DNA of 64,000 nt from Marinobacter zhejiangensis (GTDB taxonomy: Bacteria; Pseudomonadota; Gammaproteobacteria; Pseudomonadales; Oleiphilaceae), in assembly GCF_900114775.1 (NCBI RefSeq), contig NZ_FOUE01000003.1, forward strand, positions 558,001-622,000, in the 5' to 3' direction. Shown one piece after another: positions 27,255 through 36,109 of the stretch. Numbering within the stretch: the first letter of the stretch is position 1; each line of letters begins with the position of its first letter. Both the position numbers and the translations under genes were made by a program. The notes beneath the pieces were generated by a model. That model was not told the DNA's origin. It saw only the letters and a program-made list of their open reading frames with translations, and ran no database searches.

Positions 27255-27584
27255 ATGTCGGTGCAGAATACCATCGAACAGAAACTGGGCAGCGGATTCC
27301 GCGTGGAATTCCTGCAGGTGGAAAACGAGAGTCATCGGCATAGTGTGCCGCCAAATTCTGAAACTCACTTCAAGGTCACGCTGGTATCCGGTGATTTTGA
27401 AGGGCAGGGTAAGGTCAAGCGTCACCAGGCCATTTACCGGGTGCTGGCGGAAGAGCTTGCTGGTGAGGTTCATGCCCTGGCACTGCACCTCTATACCCCG
27501 GAGGAGTGGTCGGCAGTCGGGGCAGCGCCAGCGTCACCAAATTGCATGGGCGGGTCAAAACACGACCCCGCACTCAAAGGATAA
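27255..27584 (+). CDS. bolA: BolA family protein
   Basis: BolA proteins work with monothiol glutaredoxins in iron-sulfur cluster traffic and also influence cell shape and stress responses. The 109-residue sequence shows the fold signature NESHRHSVPPNSETHFKV and HQAIYRVLAEEL, with HALALHLYTPEEW near the end. The ATG at 27255 is chosen to match the family N-terminus; a GTG at 27243 is possible. It lies 11 bases before yciO on the same strand, so the two probably share a transcript. Confidence 0.92.
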   Translation: MSVQNTIEQKLGSGFRVEFLQVENESHRHSVPPNSETHFKVTLVSGDFEGQGKVKRHQAIYRVLAEELAGEVHALALHLYTPEEWSAVGAAPASPNCMGGSKHDPALKG

Positions 27585-27595
27585 GGAATCCTGCC

Positions 27596-28222
27596 ATGAG
27601 TCAGTTTTTTCAGATCCACCCGGAAACCCCACAGAAGCGTCTGGTAAACCAGGCGGTGGACATCATCCGCAAGGGCGGGGTAGTCGTCTATCCAACGGAT
27701 TCCGCTTACGCCATTGGTTGTCACCTGGGCGACAAGCAGGCGGCAGACCGTATCAAGCGGATTCGAAAGTTGGATGACAAACACAATTTTACCCTGGTGT
27801 GTGCCGACCTGTCGGAAATCGGCACCTACGCAAAGGTTGATAACAGTCAGTACCGATTGTTGAAGAATTACACCCCCGGGCCCTACACCTTTATCCTCGA
27901 TGCCACCAGCGAAGTGCCCCGGCGCCTGCTTCACCCCAAGCGCCGTTCCATTGGTCTGCGGGTTCCGGACAACGCCATTGTCCAGGCCCTGTTATCGGAG
28001 CTGGGGGAGCCCATTATGAGCAGCACTCTGATTCTGCCGGGCGAAACAGACCCGATGACGGACCCCTACGAAATCCGCGAAACACTTGAGCACGAACTGG
28101 ACCTGATTATCGATGGGGGGTTCTGTGGATTCGAAGCGACCACGGTGGTGAACATGCTGGAAGATGTTCCAGAAGTCACCCGGGTTGGTAAAGGCGACCC
28201 GGAGCCCTTCCAGAACGCCTGA
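27596..28222 (+). CDS. yciO: YciO/Sua5-type threonylcarbamoyl-AMP synthase family protein
   Basis: Members of this family use the YrdC fold to make or handle threonylcarbamoyl-AMP for the t6A tRNA modification; the precise role of the YciO branch is less settled than that of TsaC. The 208-residue protein (E. coli YciO 206) has the KGGVVVYPTDSAYAIGC start of the YrdC domain, the KRIRKLDDKHNFTLVC region and GPYTFIL. The start at 27596 fits the family and follows AAGGA. The upstream frame extends into bolA and is not needed. Confidence 0.9.
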   Translation: MSQFFQIHPETPQKRLVNQAVDIIRKGGVVVYPTDSAYAIGCHLGDKQAADRIKRIRKLDDKHNFTLVCADLSEIGTYAKVDNSQYRLLKNYTPGPYTFILDATSEVPRRLLHPKRRSIGLRVPDNAIVQALLSELGEPIMSSTLILPGETDPMTDPYEIRETLEHELDLIIDGGFCGFEATTVVNMLEDVPEVTRVGKGDPEPFQNA

Positions 28223-28229
28223 TCTGGGC

Positions 28230-28865
28230 TCAGGCCCGTGCGTTCAGGCTGAACGCGTAGTCTTGCCGGGTGCCAGCGGCTTCCAGTTGTTCGGCCCCCA
28301 CCATACGGCGGATGCTGTCATACCGGTGGGACAGGTCGCCAAGCCCGTTGAAATGGTCATTTTCGCTGACCAGTGAGTCGAGTAGCGGGTTGCTCACACC
28401 ATAGGCTTTGTTCAGCTTCATGGCGGTATCAACAAACGCCACGGTTGGTTCGTGGGTGCTCAGGCGCTGGAAAGCTTCGCGGAAGGCTTGGGTGTTATTC
28501 AGGTCCTGTTCAATCTGCTGGCGTTTCTCGGCTGGAATGGCAGCCTGCAGCGCCAGCGTTCCCTCTGGGCTCTTGCTGACGGACAACCGGGTACCGGGGT
28601 GTATGCCGTACTCGGCAATTTTATGCCGCAGGGTTTCCCGCACGTAATGGGAATCCTGGCCCACGGTGGTTTTGTATTGACCAATCGCCAGGCGGGATGA
28701 GGCCTTGGGCAAGGGGGCGCCAGAAAGTGTGACCTCCTCCGGGCTAACGCTGAGGGTGTCTGCCGGCGACTTGGCGGGCGAGGCCTCGGGCTGGTGTTGT
28801 GAACGTTGGCTGGCAGCCTGCTGCAGCCCCGCGCTCATGCGGGCAAGAGAAGTAAGAAGGGACAC
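28230..28865 (-). CDS. Hypothetical protein
   Basis: A 211-residue soluble protein without signal peptide or membrane helix. The first 65 residues are low-complexity (Ser, Ala, Pro, Gln); a globular, mostly helical part follows (about 66-200, TVGQDSHYVRETLRHKIAEYGI, QQIEQDLNNTQAFREAFQRLS). I do not recognise a family. It converges on yciO, seven bases apart, and has its own 133-base upstream region shared with the DUF2946 gene. Confidence 0.7.
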   Translation of the reverse strand: MSLLTSLARMSAGLQQAASQRSQHQPEASPAKSPADTLSVSPEEVTLSGAPLPKASSRLAIGQYKTTVGQDSHYVRETLRHKIAEYGIHPGTRLSVSKSPEGTLALQAAIPAEKRQQIEQDLNNTQAFREAFQRLSTHEPTVAFVDTAMKLNKAYGVSNPLLDSLVSENDHFNGLGDLSHRYDSIRRMVGAEQLEAAGTRQDYAFSLNARA

Positions 28866-28998
28866 GGCAAGGTTCCTCCGGTGTCGGCAAAAAATCAGCG
28901 TTCACTACCGTATAAGCAAGGAACGTGCCTGAAAACCTATTTGTGACATGGGCATAATTTGTGGCTTAATCAGCGCCAACAATGGGGTTGAGTCATCG

Positions 28999-29418
28999 AT
29001 GAGTAGCATTCAGTCTTATCAGCGATCGGGATACGCTGGCCGGCAACGTGCCTGGCTGGTTCTGGTGCTGTGCTGCTTCCTGCTCCAGGCCCTGACCCCA
29101 CGTGGCTATATGCCCGCGACCAGCACCGAGGGCTTCCCGGTGCTCGGTTTCTGTGGTGACCCGGTCCCGGGGCTTGAACAGCTGCTGGGTATTGAGGCTT
29201 TCCCCGACACTGAATCTGACCATCCGGACCTTGCCCACGAGCAAATCCATTGTGTGTTTTCCGTGGTGGCACAGGTTGCTGCGGTTGCACAACCACTCTC
29301 GCCGCCTCAGGCGCCACGAGTTGTACAACTTCCTGCGGCTAGCGCCGTGCTGGCGGTGGCCAGCAATCTCCCATACCAGCTTCCCGATACCCGGGCCCCA
29401 CCAGTACAGACCGCCTGA
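28999..29418 (+). CDS. DUF2946-like protein
   Basis: The 139-residue protein has an N-terminal membrane helix (about 18-32) followed by LLQALTPRGYMPA, the phrase typical of DUF2946 proteins, then a cysteine (FCGDP), acidic and histidine-containing segments (DHPDLAHEQIHC) and a proline/alanine-rich C-terminus. DUF2946 genes are often found beside copper-handling genes. It lies 200 bases upstream of the MbnP/MbnH pair on the same strand; the gap shows no terminator. Function unknown, copper-related role inferred from context. The ATG at 28999 is chosen over 28948 because it gives a normal export signal. Confidence 0.75.
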   Translation: MSSIQSYQRSGYAGRQRAWLVLVLCCFLLQALTPRGYMPATSTEGFPVLGFCGDPVPGLEQLLGIEAFPDTESDHPDLAHEQIHCVFSVVAQVAAVAQPLSPPQAPRVVQLPAASAVLAVASNLPYQLPDTRAPPVQTA

Positions 29419-29618
29419 CGTTCTCCTATTCCAGCCAGATCGCAGTTCCGCATAGGGGAGCTGTGCGCGTTCGCGCCAGCCTGTCCCGCGGGTAACTGTG
29501 CCGCCCCAACGGTATGGGGCTGATTTCGGCTGGGCACATTACACAGGTTGTTTCCTTGATGCTCAGCCCTTGTTGCGACCGGGCCAGGGAAATGACGGTA
29601 TCGAGATAAGGAATGGTT

Positions 29619-30488
29619 ATGTCTGTATTGAAATCAGTATCGCTGGTGGCGTGTACGTCCCTGTTGGCAGCCTGTGGGGGCGGCTCGTCCTCGACGGCGG
29701 AAACTGCAGGAGTCACAACCGCCAGCGTGACACTGCCGTTTGAGGCGGTCTACAACAGCAACAACGATCCGGTTAGCTGCAATGTCACCATGACCGGGCT
29801 GGGAGCCGGAGTCGATGCCCAGCTTCTGGACTTTCGCCTCTATGTGCATGATGTGACAGTGACGACCACTTACCAGCGTGAACTTGCACTGACCCTGGAC
29901 AGCAACGCCTGGCAGGGGGCTGGGGTGGCGCTGCTGGATTTCCGGGACTACATCTCTTGCGAGACTGATCCCCAGGAGCCGCGGACAGTAATTACTGGCC
30001 AAGTGGATCTTGAGGAAGGTGAAGCTCTGTCCGGGGTGTACTTTACCCTGGGCGTGCCAGAAACCCTGAACCACAATAATCTCGCCACTGCGCCGACGCC
30101 GCTGAATGTACCCACCCTGCACTGGAGCTGGCAGACCGGATACAAGTTCCTGCGTATGGATGTCAGCGTTGACGGAGGTCAGGCGTTCAATCTGCACCTG
30201 GGCAGCACCGATTGTGCCGGTGATGCCACGGCCGGAGAATCCGTCAGTTGCAGTCGCAGCAATCGTCCAGAGGTGGGCTTTGCTGACTTCACCTTCGGAC
30301 AGGATGTCATCGTCATCGACTATGGCGCCATGGTTGCAGGTGCAATTGACGGCGTTGACGATGGCGGAGCGCTGGGGTGTATGTCCGGGGTAACCGATCC
30401 TGAGTGTGGCCCGGTCTTCTCTGTGCTGGGGCTTGATCTGGATACTGGGGCGAGCACTGGAACCCAGACCGCTTTCCGTCTGAAGTAA
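29619..30488 (+). CDS. mbnP: MbnP family copper-binding lipoprotein
   Basis: MbnP-type proteins are periplasmic copper binders whose site depends on a tryptophan that the partner MbnH oxidises to kynurenine. This 289-residue protein has a lipobox (LLAAC, Cys19), the N-terminal SVTLPFEAVYN strand, the FRLYVHDV segment near 72-79, cysteines at 54, 114, 199, 211, 254 and 263 that fit the family's four-cysteine description plus two more, and an HWSW motif at 168-171 followed by GYKFLRMDV, where the modified Trp is expected. The start at 29619 follows AAGGA by six bases; ATG 29613 is an alternative. mbnH follows after 13 bases. Confidence 0.92.
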   Translation: MSVLKSVSLVACTSLLAACGGGSSSTAETAGVTTASVTLPFEAVYNSNNDPVSCNVTMTGLGAGVDAQLLDFRLYVHDVTVTTTYQRELALTLDSNAWQGAGVALLDFRDYISCETDPQEPRTVITGQVDLEEGEALSGVYFTLGVPETLNHNNLATAPTPLNVPTLHWSWQTGYKFLRMDVSVDGGQAFNLHLGSTDCAGDATAGESVSCSRSNRPEVGFADFTFGQDVIVIDYGAMVAGAIDGVDDGGALGCMSGVTDPECGPVFSVLGLDLDTGASTGTQTAFRLK

Positions 30489-30501
30489 TGGGAGGCGAAC
30501 G

Positions 30502-31698
30502 ATGCGGACAACCTTAGCGTCCCATCGTTCCCGCCCCGGCCAGCTGCTCCTCCTGCTGTTGATGACGGTGGGGCTCGCTGGCTGTGGTGGCGACGGTGAA
30601 ACGACTTTTGATGATGGCTCGCTAACAGCGACTGCCTTTGACTGGCGCGTGCCGGCTGGCACGCCACTGCCGGTGGAGCCGCTGGATAATCCCATGTCTC
30701 AGGCCAAGTTTGAACTTGGTCGGCATTTGTTCTACGACCCGCGGCTGTCCGGTAACGGGACCCTGGCCTGCGCAGGTTGCCACCTGCAAAGCCTTGGCTT
30801 CACGGATGGCGTCGAACGCTCGTTGGGGTCCACCGGACAACAGCACCCACGCAATGCCCAGCCGTTGCTGAACGTGGCTTACCACTCCACCAAAACCTGG
30901 GCCAACCCGTCACTGCTGACCTTGGAACAACAGATCCTTGTGCCGCTGTTTGGCGAATCTCCGGTCGAGCAAGGGCTTTCCGAGACCAACCTTGAACAGG
31001 TCTTGGACCGGTTGCGAAATGACCCGGTCTATCCACCGTTATTTGAAGCAGCGTTTCCGGAAACCGGGTCTCCGATCGACACCGGGGCAATTGTCAAAGC
31101 ACTGGCGTCCTTTGTGCGGGGTATGGTGTCGTTCGAGACCGCCTTTGATCGTTTTGAACGGGGGGAGCTGGCGGCGTTGTCGCCCAGTGCCCGGCGCGGC
31201 CGCACCCTGTTCTTCAGTGAAGAGCTGGAATGTTTCCATTGCCACGGCGGTTACAACCTCAGTGACTCTACCCTTGACCGAACCATGAGTTTTGTTGAGC
31301 GGCCGTTCCACAATACCGGCCTGTTCAACATTGCCGGTACGGGGGATTACCCGGCAGATAACCAGGGGATTTTCGAGGTGACCGGCGACCCGTCGGATAT
31401 GGGCAAATTCAGGGCGCCCTCGTTACGCAATATCGCGCTTACCGCGCCCTATATGCATGACGGCAGCATGGCGGACCTGGCGTCGGTATTGGAGTTCTAC
31501 GCCGCCGGGGGCCGTCTTATCAGTTCCGGACCTGAGGCTGGAGACGGCCGTTTGAACCCGTTCAAGGACGGCTTCGTCAATGGGTTCGCCATGACCGAGC
31601 AGGACAAGGCAGACCTGCTGGCTTTTCTGGACAGCCTGACCGATTTCTCGTTCATCAATGACGCCCGTTTTTCAAATCCCTGGGAGGTTAGCCAATGA
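30502..31698 (+). CDS. mbnH: MbnH-type di-heme enzyme
   Basis: A member of the di-heme peroxidase/MauG superfamily; MbnH is known to oxidise a tryptophan of its partner MbnP. The 398-residue protein carries a lipoprotein-type signal (LAGC, Cys28) and two heme c sites, CAGCH at 90-94 and CFHCH at 244-248, with the FELGRHLFYDPRLS opening of the family. The later PSLRNIALTAPYMHDGSMADL block is also characteristic. GGAGG lies six bases before the ATG. Its stop overlaps the start of the next gene (ATGA), so mbnP, mbnH and the outer membrane protein look like one operon. Confidence 0.93.
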   Translation: MRTTLASHRSRPGQLLLLLLMTVGLAGCGGDGETTFDDGSLTATAFDWRVPAGTPLPVEPLDNPMSQAKFELGRHLFYDPRLSGNGTLACAGCHLQSLGFTDGVERSLGSTGQQHPRNAQPLLNVAYHSTKTWANPSLLTLEQQILVPLFGESPVEQGLSETNLEQVLDRLRNDPVYPPLFEAAFPETGSPIDTGAIVKALASFVRGMVSFETAFDRFERGELAALSPSARRGRTLFFSEELECFHCHGGYNLSDSTLDRTMSFVERPFHNTGLFNIAGTGDYPADNQGIFEVTGDPSDMGKFRAPSLRNIALTAPYMHDGSMADLASVLEFYAAGGRLISSGPEAGDGRLNPFKDGFVNGFAMTEQDKADLLAFLDSLTDFSFINDARFSNPWEVSQ

Positions 31699-32906
31699 GG
31701 ATGTTCATGCTGAGAGTGGTTTGGCCATTGGTTATGCCCAGCCTGGTGTTTGCCCATGCCGGGGAAAACCATCGCCGGGAGGCAGCAGCGCCCGGCCTGA
31801 CACTGGACGCCGGCATTTCCACGACCTACCGGAGTGGGACAGCCATACCTGAGGACGGGGTATGGCAGGTGCCGGGGATTCTCATGGGCGGGGATGCTCA
31901 TGGCGCCGATGAGGCATTCAACCTCGACAGCGCCAATATTCATCTATTGTGGGTAGGACCCCAGGGCGGCTACGCATCCCTGGATGTAGGCTCCCACCAT
32001 GATGGCGAGGTGGAACTTGAGGAAGCCCGGCTCGGATATAAAGTTGCAGACGCATGGCCGGTAGTTCTGGAAGGCGGCAGGATGAAAGCCCGGTTCTCCC
32101 CGGAAAACCTGGGGCATGCCTATGCGCGGCCATTCAGTGAGAACAACCTTGTTTACGATGCCTTTTATGGGGGCCATTACGCCGACGATGGGGTTCGCCT
32201 GAAGACCCTGCCACTACCGGGTCTGGAACTGGGCATCGAGGCGTGGCGGGGTGACCATTACCCGGCAACCAGCGGCGGCGACGGCATGGCGCAGGATGCC
32301 TATATCCGTTGGCTGGCTGGTAGCGGGGTGTGGCAACTGGAAATGGGCGCCTGGGTGATGCTGGCTGATGCCAATGAGCGGCCAGATGATCGTCTGGTTG
32401 GAGGGCATGCCCATGGGGCCAGTGCGGATCAGAATACCGATCTGGTTTTCTCGGGCAACCAGGACAGTGCCGGTGCCCGCTTTTCTCTGGCCAGGCAGGA
32501 GCCCGGGGGCTGGTTGTTTGCCCTGACCGGCGAGGTGGTTACCGTCGATGTGGAAGGGGAGTTAAAAGATACTCTTCGCCAAGCTCATCTTGAAGGGGAT
32601 TACCTGGGCTGGTGGGTTCAACCGGAATTGGGTTGGCAAAGGCATGCTCTGGCTGTTCGCTACGCCCAACTGACCCTGGACAACCACCTGGTTGGAGCCG
32701 GGGGAGCGATTCTTGCGGACGAGGCTGGGCTCATGTCCACCGGGACTGACCCTGACTGGCTGGGGGTGAGCTATCGCTACCAGCTGAGGGATGGGCTTGG
32801 TGTCCGTGCGGAGTGGACCCGGAACCGCTCGACCGGTACTGAGGAGGAGTACATCGGTCTCGGCATCTATTGGGCGCAGCGGCTCTGGTCGTCCTCGGGC
32901 GGTTGA
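31695..32906 (+). CDS. Histidine-rich outer membrane beta-barrel protein next to MbnH
   Basis: The 403-residue protein has a signal peptide (cut after VFA near 20) followed at once by HAGENHRRE, two further His-rich loops (GGDAHGADE near 67 and GGHAHGASAD near 238) and alternating amphipathic strands ending in an aromatic-rich C-terminus (GLGIYWAQRLW), the build of a porin-like barrel. Its start overlaps mbnH by four bases. The histidines suggest metal contact, and operon position suggests copper passage or delivery, but neither is shown. Its 3' end overlaps the convergent transporter gene by 40 bases. Confidence 0.8.
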   Translation: MRMFMLRVVWPLVMPSLVFAHAGENHRREAAAPGLTLDAGISTTYRSGTAIPEDGVWQVPGILMGGDAHGADEAFNLDSANIHLLWVGPQGGYASLDVGSHHDGEVELEEARLGYKVADAWPVVLEGGRMKARFSPENLGHAYARPFSENNLVYDAFYGGHYADDGVRLKTLPLPGLELGIEAWRGDHYPATSGGDGMAQDAYIRWLAGSGVWQLEMGAWVMLADANERPDDRLVGGHAHGASADQNTDLVFSGNQDSAGARFSLARQEPGGWLFALTGEVVTVDVEGELKDTLRQAHLEGDYLGWWVQPELGWQRHALAVRYAQLTLDNHLVGAGGAILADEAGLMSTGTDPDWLGVSYRYQLRDGLGVRAEWTRNRSTGTEEEYIGLGIYWAQRLWSSSGG

Positions 32907-34141
32907 TGGAAGGGGCGGGCTTGCAGGGCGAATGCCAGCACAACCAGGATGCCCAGACTACCGGCCAGGACCAGCAAAAAGGTGTAGCTGGTGGTCTGGG
33001 CAATCACCCCGCCAAGCAATCCGAACAGACCAGCGCAGACCACCTGGATAGACGCCTGAAGTGTGAAGTCTGTGCCTTCCCACCCAGCCCGGCACAGCGC
33101 CATCATGACTGCGAACAGAGCAACCGTGGAGGCGCCATCCGCAGCTTGTTCCAGAATGCCCAGGCTGTAGACCAGGGCGGGTGCCGTGCCGTATTTGGCG
33201 GCAACGGCCCAGGCTGCCACGGTTATCGCCTGGGCCAGTCCCAGGTAGATCAGGCTGCGGCGGCTACCCAGTAGCTTGTACAACCAACCACCCGCGATTG
33301 CGCCCACGATGCCAGTCAGTGTGGAAACCAGGGTGAAGGTGCCGATGTCGGACTTGCTCCAGCCGCCATCGGTCAGCATGGGGCGTATCATGCCGGAGCC
33401 CATGGCATCCGCAACCTTGTAGGTTGCCAGCAGGGCCAGCCAGGGCAAAATGCCGGGTAAACGGAGGAGCCCGGTGAGGCCTTCCCGGAACGACGGTGCC
33501 GATGGTTCAGTGATTGCCAGGGGGCGCTGAACCTGGGTTGCCCCGGCAACCAGCCCATAGCTGAGTAGCAGTAGCAGCACCGGCACCGAGAGTGCGGCAC
33601 TAAAGCCGAGTTGCTCAGCCAGCACCAGCAGTAGGGCCCCACCGACGAGCATGCCGGTTTTGTAGCCCGCTACCTGTATGGCGTTGGCCAGCCCCCGCCA
33701 TTGCACCGGGATCCAGCGCACCGCGAGCCCATCGGTAACCACGTCCTGGGTTGCCATCAGCACATTGATTACAAGTACCAGGCCAACCACCATGGCCAGC
33801 CCAAGATTGCCCATCGATATCCCTATCAGGGCCAGAAGTCCCAGAGCCCCGGTTGCAGCGAGCTGGAGCCGGGTTATCCACCGCAGCGGCGGGGTTCCGC
33901 GCTGCAGGCTTCGGTCAATGGCGGGCGCCCACAGCGCTTTAAGCACCCATGGCAGGGCCAGTAACTTCAAGGCGCCAATCCATGCCAGAGACACCCCGGC
34001 TTCACGCCAGAATACCGGCAGGGCGTGGGCGAATAGCCCAGAAGGCAACCCCTGGGCAAGGTACAGCGCGGCCAGTACTCCCCATTGTGCGGTTAAAGGC
34101 TGGCTTGAGTGGGTGGCAGACGTGGGTGCTGGGTTGGTCAT
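32867..34141 (-). CDS. AmpG-like MFS transporter
   Basis: The 424-residue protein has about 12 membrane helices and the AmpG/PAT-type MFS features: an opening LYLAQGLPSGLFAHALPVFWRE, ALPWVLKALWAPAIDR, and MATQDVVTDGLAV, all typical of muropeptide permease-like transporters. E. coli AmpG has 14 helices and 491 residues, so this is a shorter homolog and the substrate may differ. The frame is open another 240 codons upstream, but that part is the shadow of the LpxR gene; 34141 is the family start. Another peptidoglycan-recycling gene, mupP, is present at 58.2 kb. Confidence 0.85.
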   Translation of the reverse strand: MTNPAPTSATHSSQPLTAQWGVLAALYLAQGLPSGLFAHALPVFWREAGVSLAWIGALKLLALPWVLKALWAPAIDRSLQRGTPPLRWITRLQLAATGALGLLALIGISMGNLGLAMVVGLVLVINVLMATQDVVTDGLAVRWIPVQWRGLANAIQVAGYKTGMLVGGALLLVLAEQLGFSAALSVPVLLLLLSYGLVAGATQVQRPLAITEPSAPSFREGLTGLLRLPGILPWLALLATYKVADAMGSGMIRPMLTDGGWSKSDIGTFTLVSTLTGIVGAIAGGWLYKLLGSRRSLIYLGLAQAITVAAWAVAAKYGTAPALVYSLGILEQAADGASTVALFAVMMALCRAGWEGTDFTLQASIQVVCAGLFGLLGGVIAQTTSYTFLLVLAGSLGILVVLAFALQARPFHQPPEDDQSRCAQ

Positions 34142-34285
34142 TGGTCGCAGTTTGGTGTGAGGGCGCGGGCTATGTTCCTTTAATGACAGACCGGGCGCAA
34201 TATCCCATAGTTCATAAAGGGGTCTCATGCCCATTCCGGGGCTGGAGGCGCAGAGTGGTGATGGCATGTCGTGCGGGGAACCGTT

Positions 34286-35332
34286 ATGAACCGTGTCAAA
34301 GTAGCGGCCGTCTGTCTGCTGGCTGGGCTTGTATCGATAGCCTGTGCCGAGCCTCGCTTCGATGACGAGCGCCAGGTCTGGGCGCTCTCCATCGACAATG
34401 ACTTCTTTGCGCCCGGACAAACGGACCGTGATTTCACGGGTGGGTTGGCTATCACTTACTCCGGGTTTCGGGGGCTGCGATTCTGGCGGCCGCTGGATCG
34501 GTTGCTGGCGTGGACCGATGAAGCGGTAGGTGCGGATAATGCGATGCCTGAACCGGTCCTGGTGACGCCCTCCATTGAACTTGGCAGCTATGGCTTCACC
34601 CCGGACGATATTGAATCGCCGGGCGTTGTCGTTGATGACCGGCCTTATGCCAGCCTCGTTTACTTCACTGCCGGACGTACCTACTGGGACCGCATCAGTG
34701 GCGACGCCTGGACGTCGTCCTTGACCTTCGGCGTGCTCGGGCTGGACGTCTTTGAGTCGGGCCAGAGACAGGCCCATCGGATATTTGGCAACAAGGATGC
34801 AGCAGGCTGGGCCCATCAGATTTCCGATGGTGGCGAACCAACGTTGCGATACCACCTGGCGTTCCACGACTCGTTGCTGGATCAGTCGCCATCCGCTAAG
34901 CTCAAAGCCACCTACTATCTGTCGTTGGGCTATTTGACCGAGGCCGGATTAGCGCTGAGCTATCGTAATGGTTTGATCTCGTCACCAGACCACCGTTTCA
35001 ATCCGGAGCTGACGTTCTACGGCGAGCGCGTCAGCGAGGGCAACTCGGGATCTGTCCAGGGCAATGAAAGCTATTTCTGGGGAGGGCTCGCCATCAAGGC
35101 GAGGGCGTACAACGTGTTCCTGCAAGGTCAGTTCCGGGACAGTGACCACACCCTTGATCGAGATGACGTCCGCTGGCTGCTGGCCGAAGCCTGGGTGGGC
35201 TATACCGCGTCCCTCGGGCGGGATTATTCGTTGAGCTACCTGCTGCGTGCCCAGTCGTCTGAAATTTATCATGGTCAGGGTGACCGGGCGCTGGTTTGGG
35301 GCGGTCTTGTGCTCAGCCGGGTATTCCGGTGA
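34286..35332 (+). CDS. LpxR-family lipid A 3'-O-deacylase
   Basis: LpxR enzymes sit in the outer membrane and remove the 3'-acyloxyacyl chain of lipid A. The 348-residue protein has a signal peptide (ending near CAEPRF), then SIDNDFF and the TDRDFTGGLAITY segment, matching the conserved Asn-Asp and Thr of the active site in this family, then strands of a 12-stranded barrel with a C-terminal aromatic (VFR). GGGGA precedes the ATG by six bases; the upstream GTG at 34271 is less likely. It is alone on this strand between two genes of opposite direction. Confidence 0.87.
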   Translation: MNRVKVAAVCLLAGLVSIACAEPRFDDERQVWALSIDNDFFAPGQTDRDFTGGLAITYSGFRGLRFWRPLDRLLAWTDEAVGADNAMPEPVLVTPSIELGSYGFTPDDIESPGVVVDDRPYASLVYFTAGRTYWDRISGDAWTSSLTFGVLGLDVFESGQRQAHRIFGNKDAAGWAHQISDGGEPTLRYHLAFHDSLLDQSPSAKLKATYYLSLGYLTEAGLALSYRNGLISSPDHRFNPELTFYGERVSEGNSGSVQGNESYFWGGLAIKARAYNVFLQGQFRDSDHTLDRDDVRWLLAEAWVGYTASLGRDYSLSYLLRAQSSEIYHGQGDRALVWGGLVLSRVFR

Positions 35333-35342
35333 GCATGGGGGG

Positions 35343-35984
35343 TTAGCCCCAGCGATCCGAGACGAACGGGTTGGTTGCGCGCTCGGTGCCGAAATCGGAC
35401 ATTGGGCCGTGGCCGGGAATAAAACGGATGCCATCACCCAGTGGGAACAGCTTTTCACGAATGGAGCGGATCAGGGTGTCGTGATCGCCCTTTGGAAAGT
35501 CCGTGCGCCCAATGGACCCTTGAAAGAGCACGTCACCCACCAGGGCAAGGCCCGTTTCCGGCTCGTAAAAAACCACATGGCCAGGAGTGTGGCCGGGGGT
35601 ATGAATAACCTTCAGTTCAACCTCACCAACGGTCACGGTGTCGCCGTCTTCCAACCACCGGTCCGGGGTGAACACGTCCGGAACCGGAAAACCAAACATC
35701 TGGCCCTGCTGTGGCAATGCCTGAATCCAGAAATCATCTTCCCGTTGCGGACCTTCAATGGGTAAGGCCAAGTCCTGGGACAGCTCGGCGGTGCCGCCGG
35801 CATGATCTATATGGGCATGGGTCAGCAGGATTTTTTCGACGCTTACGCCTTCTTCGGCAATGGCTGCCTTGATGCGATCCAGGTCACCGCCGGGGTCCAC
35901 CACGGCCGCTTTACTGGTTTTTTCACACCAGATCAGGGTGCAGTTTTGCTGGAAGGGGGTAACCGGAATAATGCGATATTTCAT
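35343..35984 (-). CDS. Glyoxalase II-like MBL-fold hydrolase (YcbL type)
   Basis: A cytoplasmic metallo-beta-lactamase-fold hydrolase; YcbL-type proteins cleave S-lactoylglutathione-like thioesters. The 213-residue protein has the metal motif HAHIDH at 56-61, the later metal histidines in HTPGHTPGH and PGHG, and the family N-terminus MKYRIIPVTPFQQNCTLIW. The C-terminal glutathione-binding domain of true GloB is absent, as is usual for this subgroup. It converges on the LpxR gene, ten bases apart. Confidence 0.92.
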   Translation of the reverse strand: MKYRIIPVTPFQQNCTLIWCEKTSKAAVVDPGGDLDRIKAAIAEEGVSVEKILLTHAHIDHAGGTAELSQDLALPIEGPQREDDFWIQALPQQGQMFGFPVPDVFTPDRWLEDGDTVTVGEVELKVIHTPGHTPGHVVFYEPETGLALVGDVLFQGSIGRTDFPKGDHDTLIRSIREKLFPLGDGIRFIPGHGPMSDFGTERATNPFVSDRWG

Positions 35985-36109
35985 TGCGTCGAATGTCCGT
36001 GAACATAGGGAGCCGGCAGTGTATTACGCAGACGCAGGTGTTTCAAATGGCGGCGGAGCACCACACCGAAACCAGCATTCTGGGGGGCGGGAGTCGTGGT
36101 TGGGTAAGC

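Noticed and set aside
34142..34867. 240-codon N-terminal extension of the AmpG-like transporter
   Set aside because: It runs antisense through the LpxR gene and has no resemblance to transporters; the family start is at 34141.
35985..36109. Left attachment site matching the 3' end of tRNA-Arg
   Set aside because: Only short chance matches (CCGGCAG) were seen, no convincing direct repeat.
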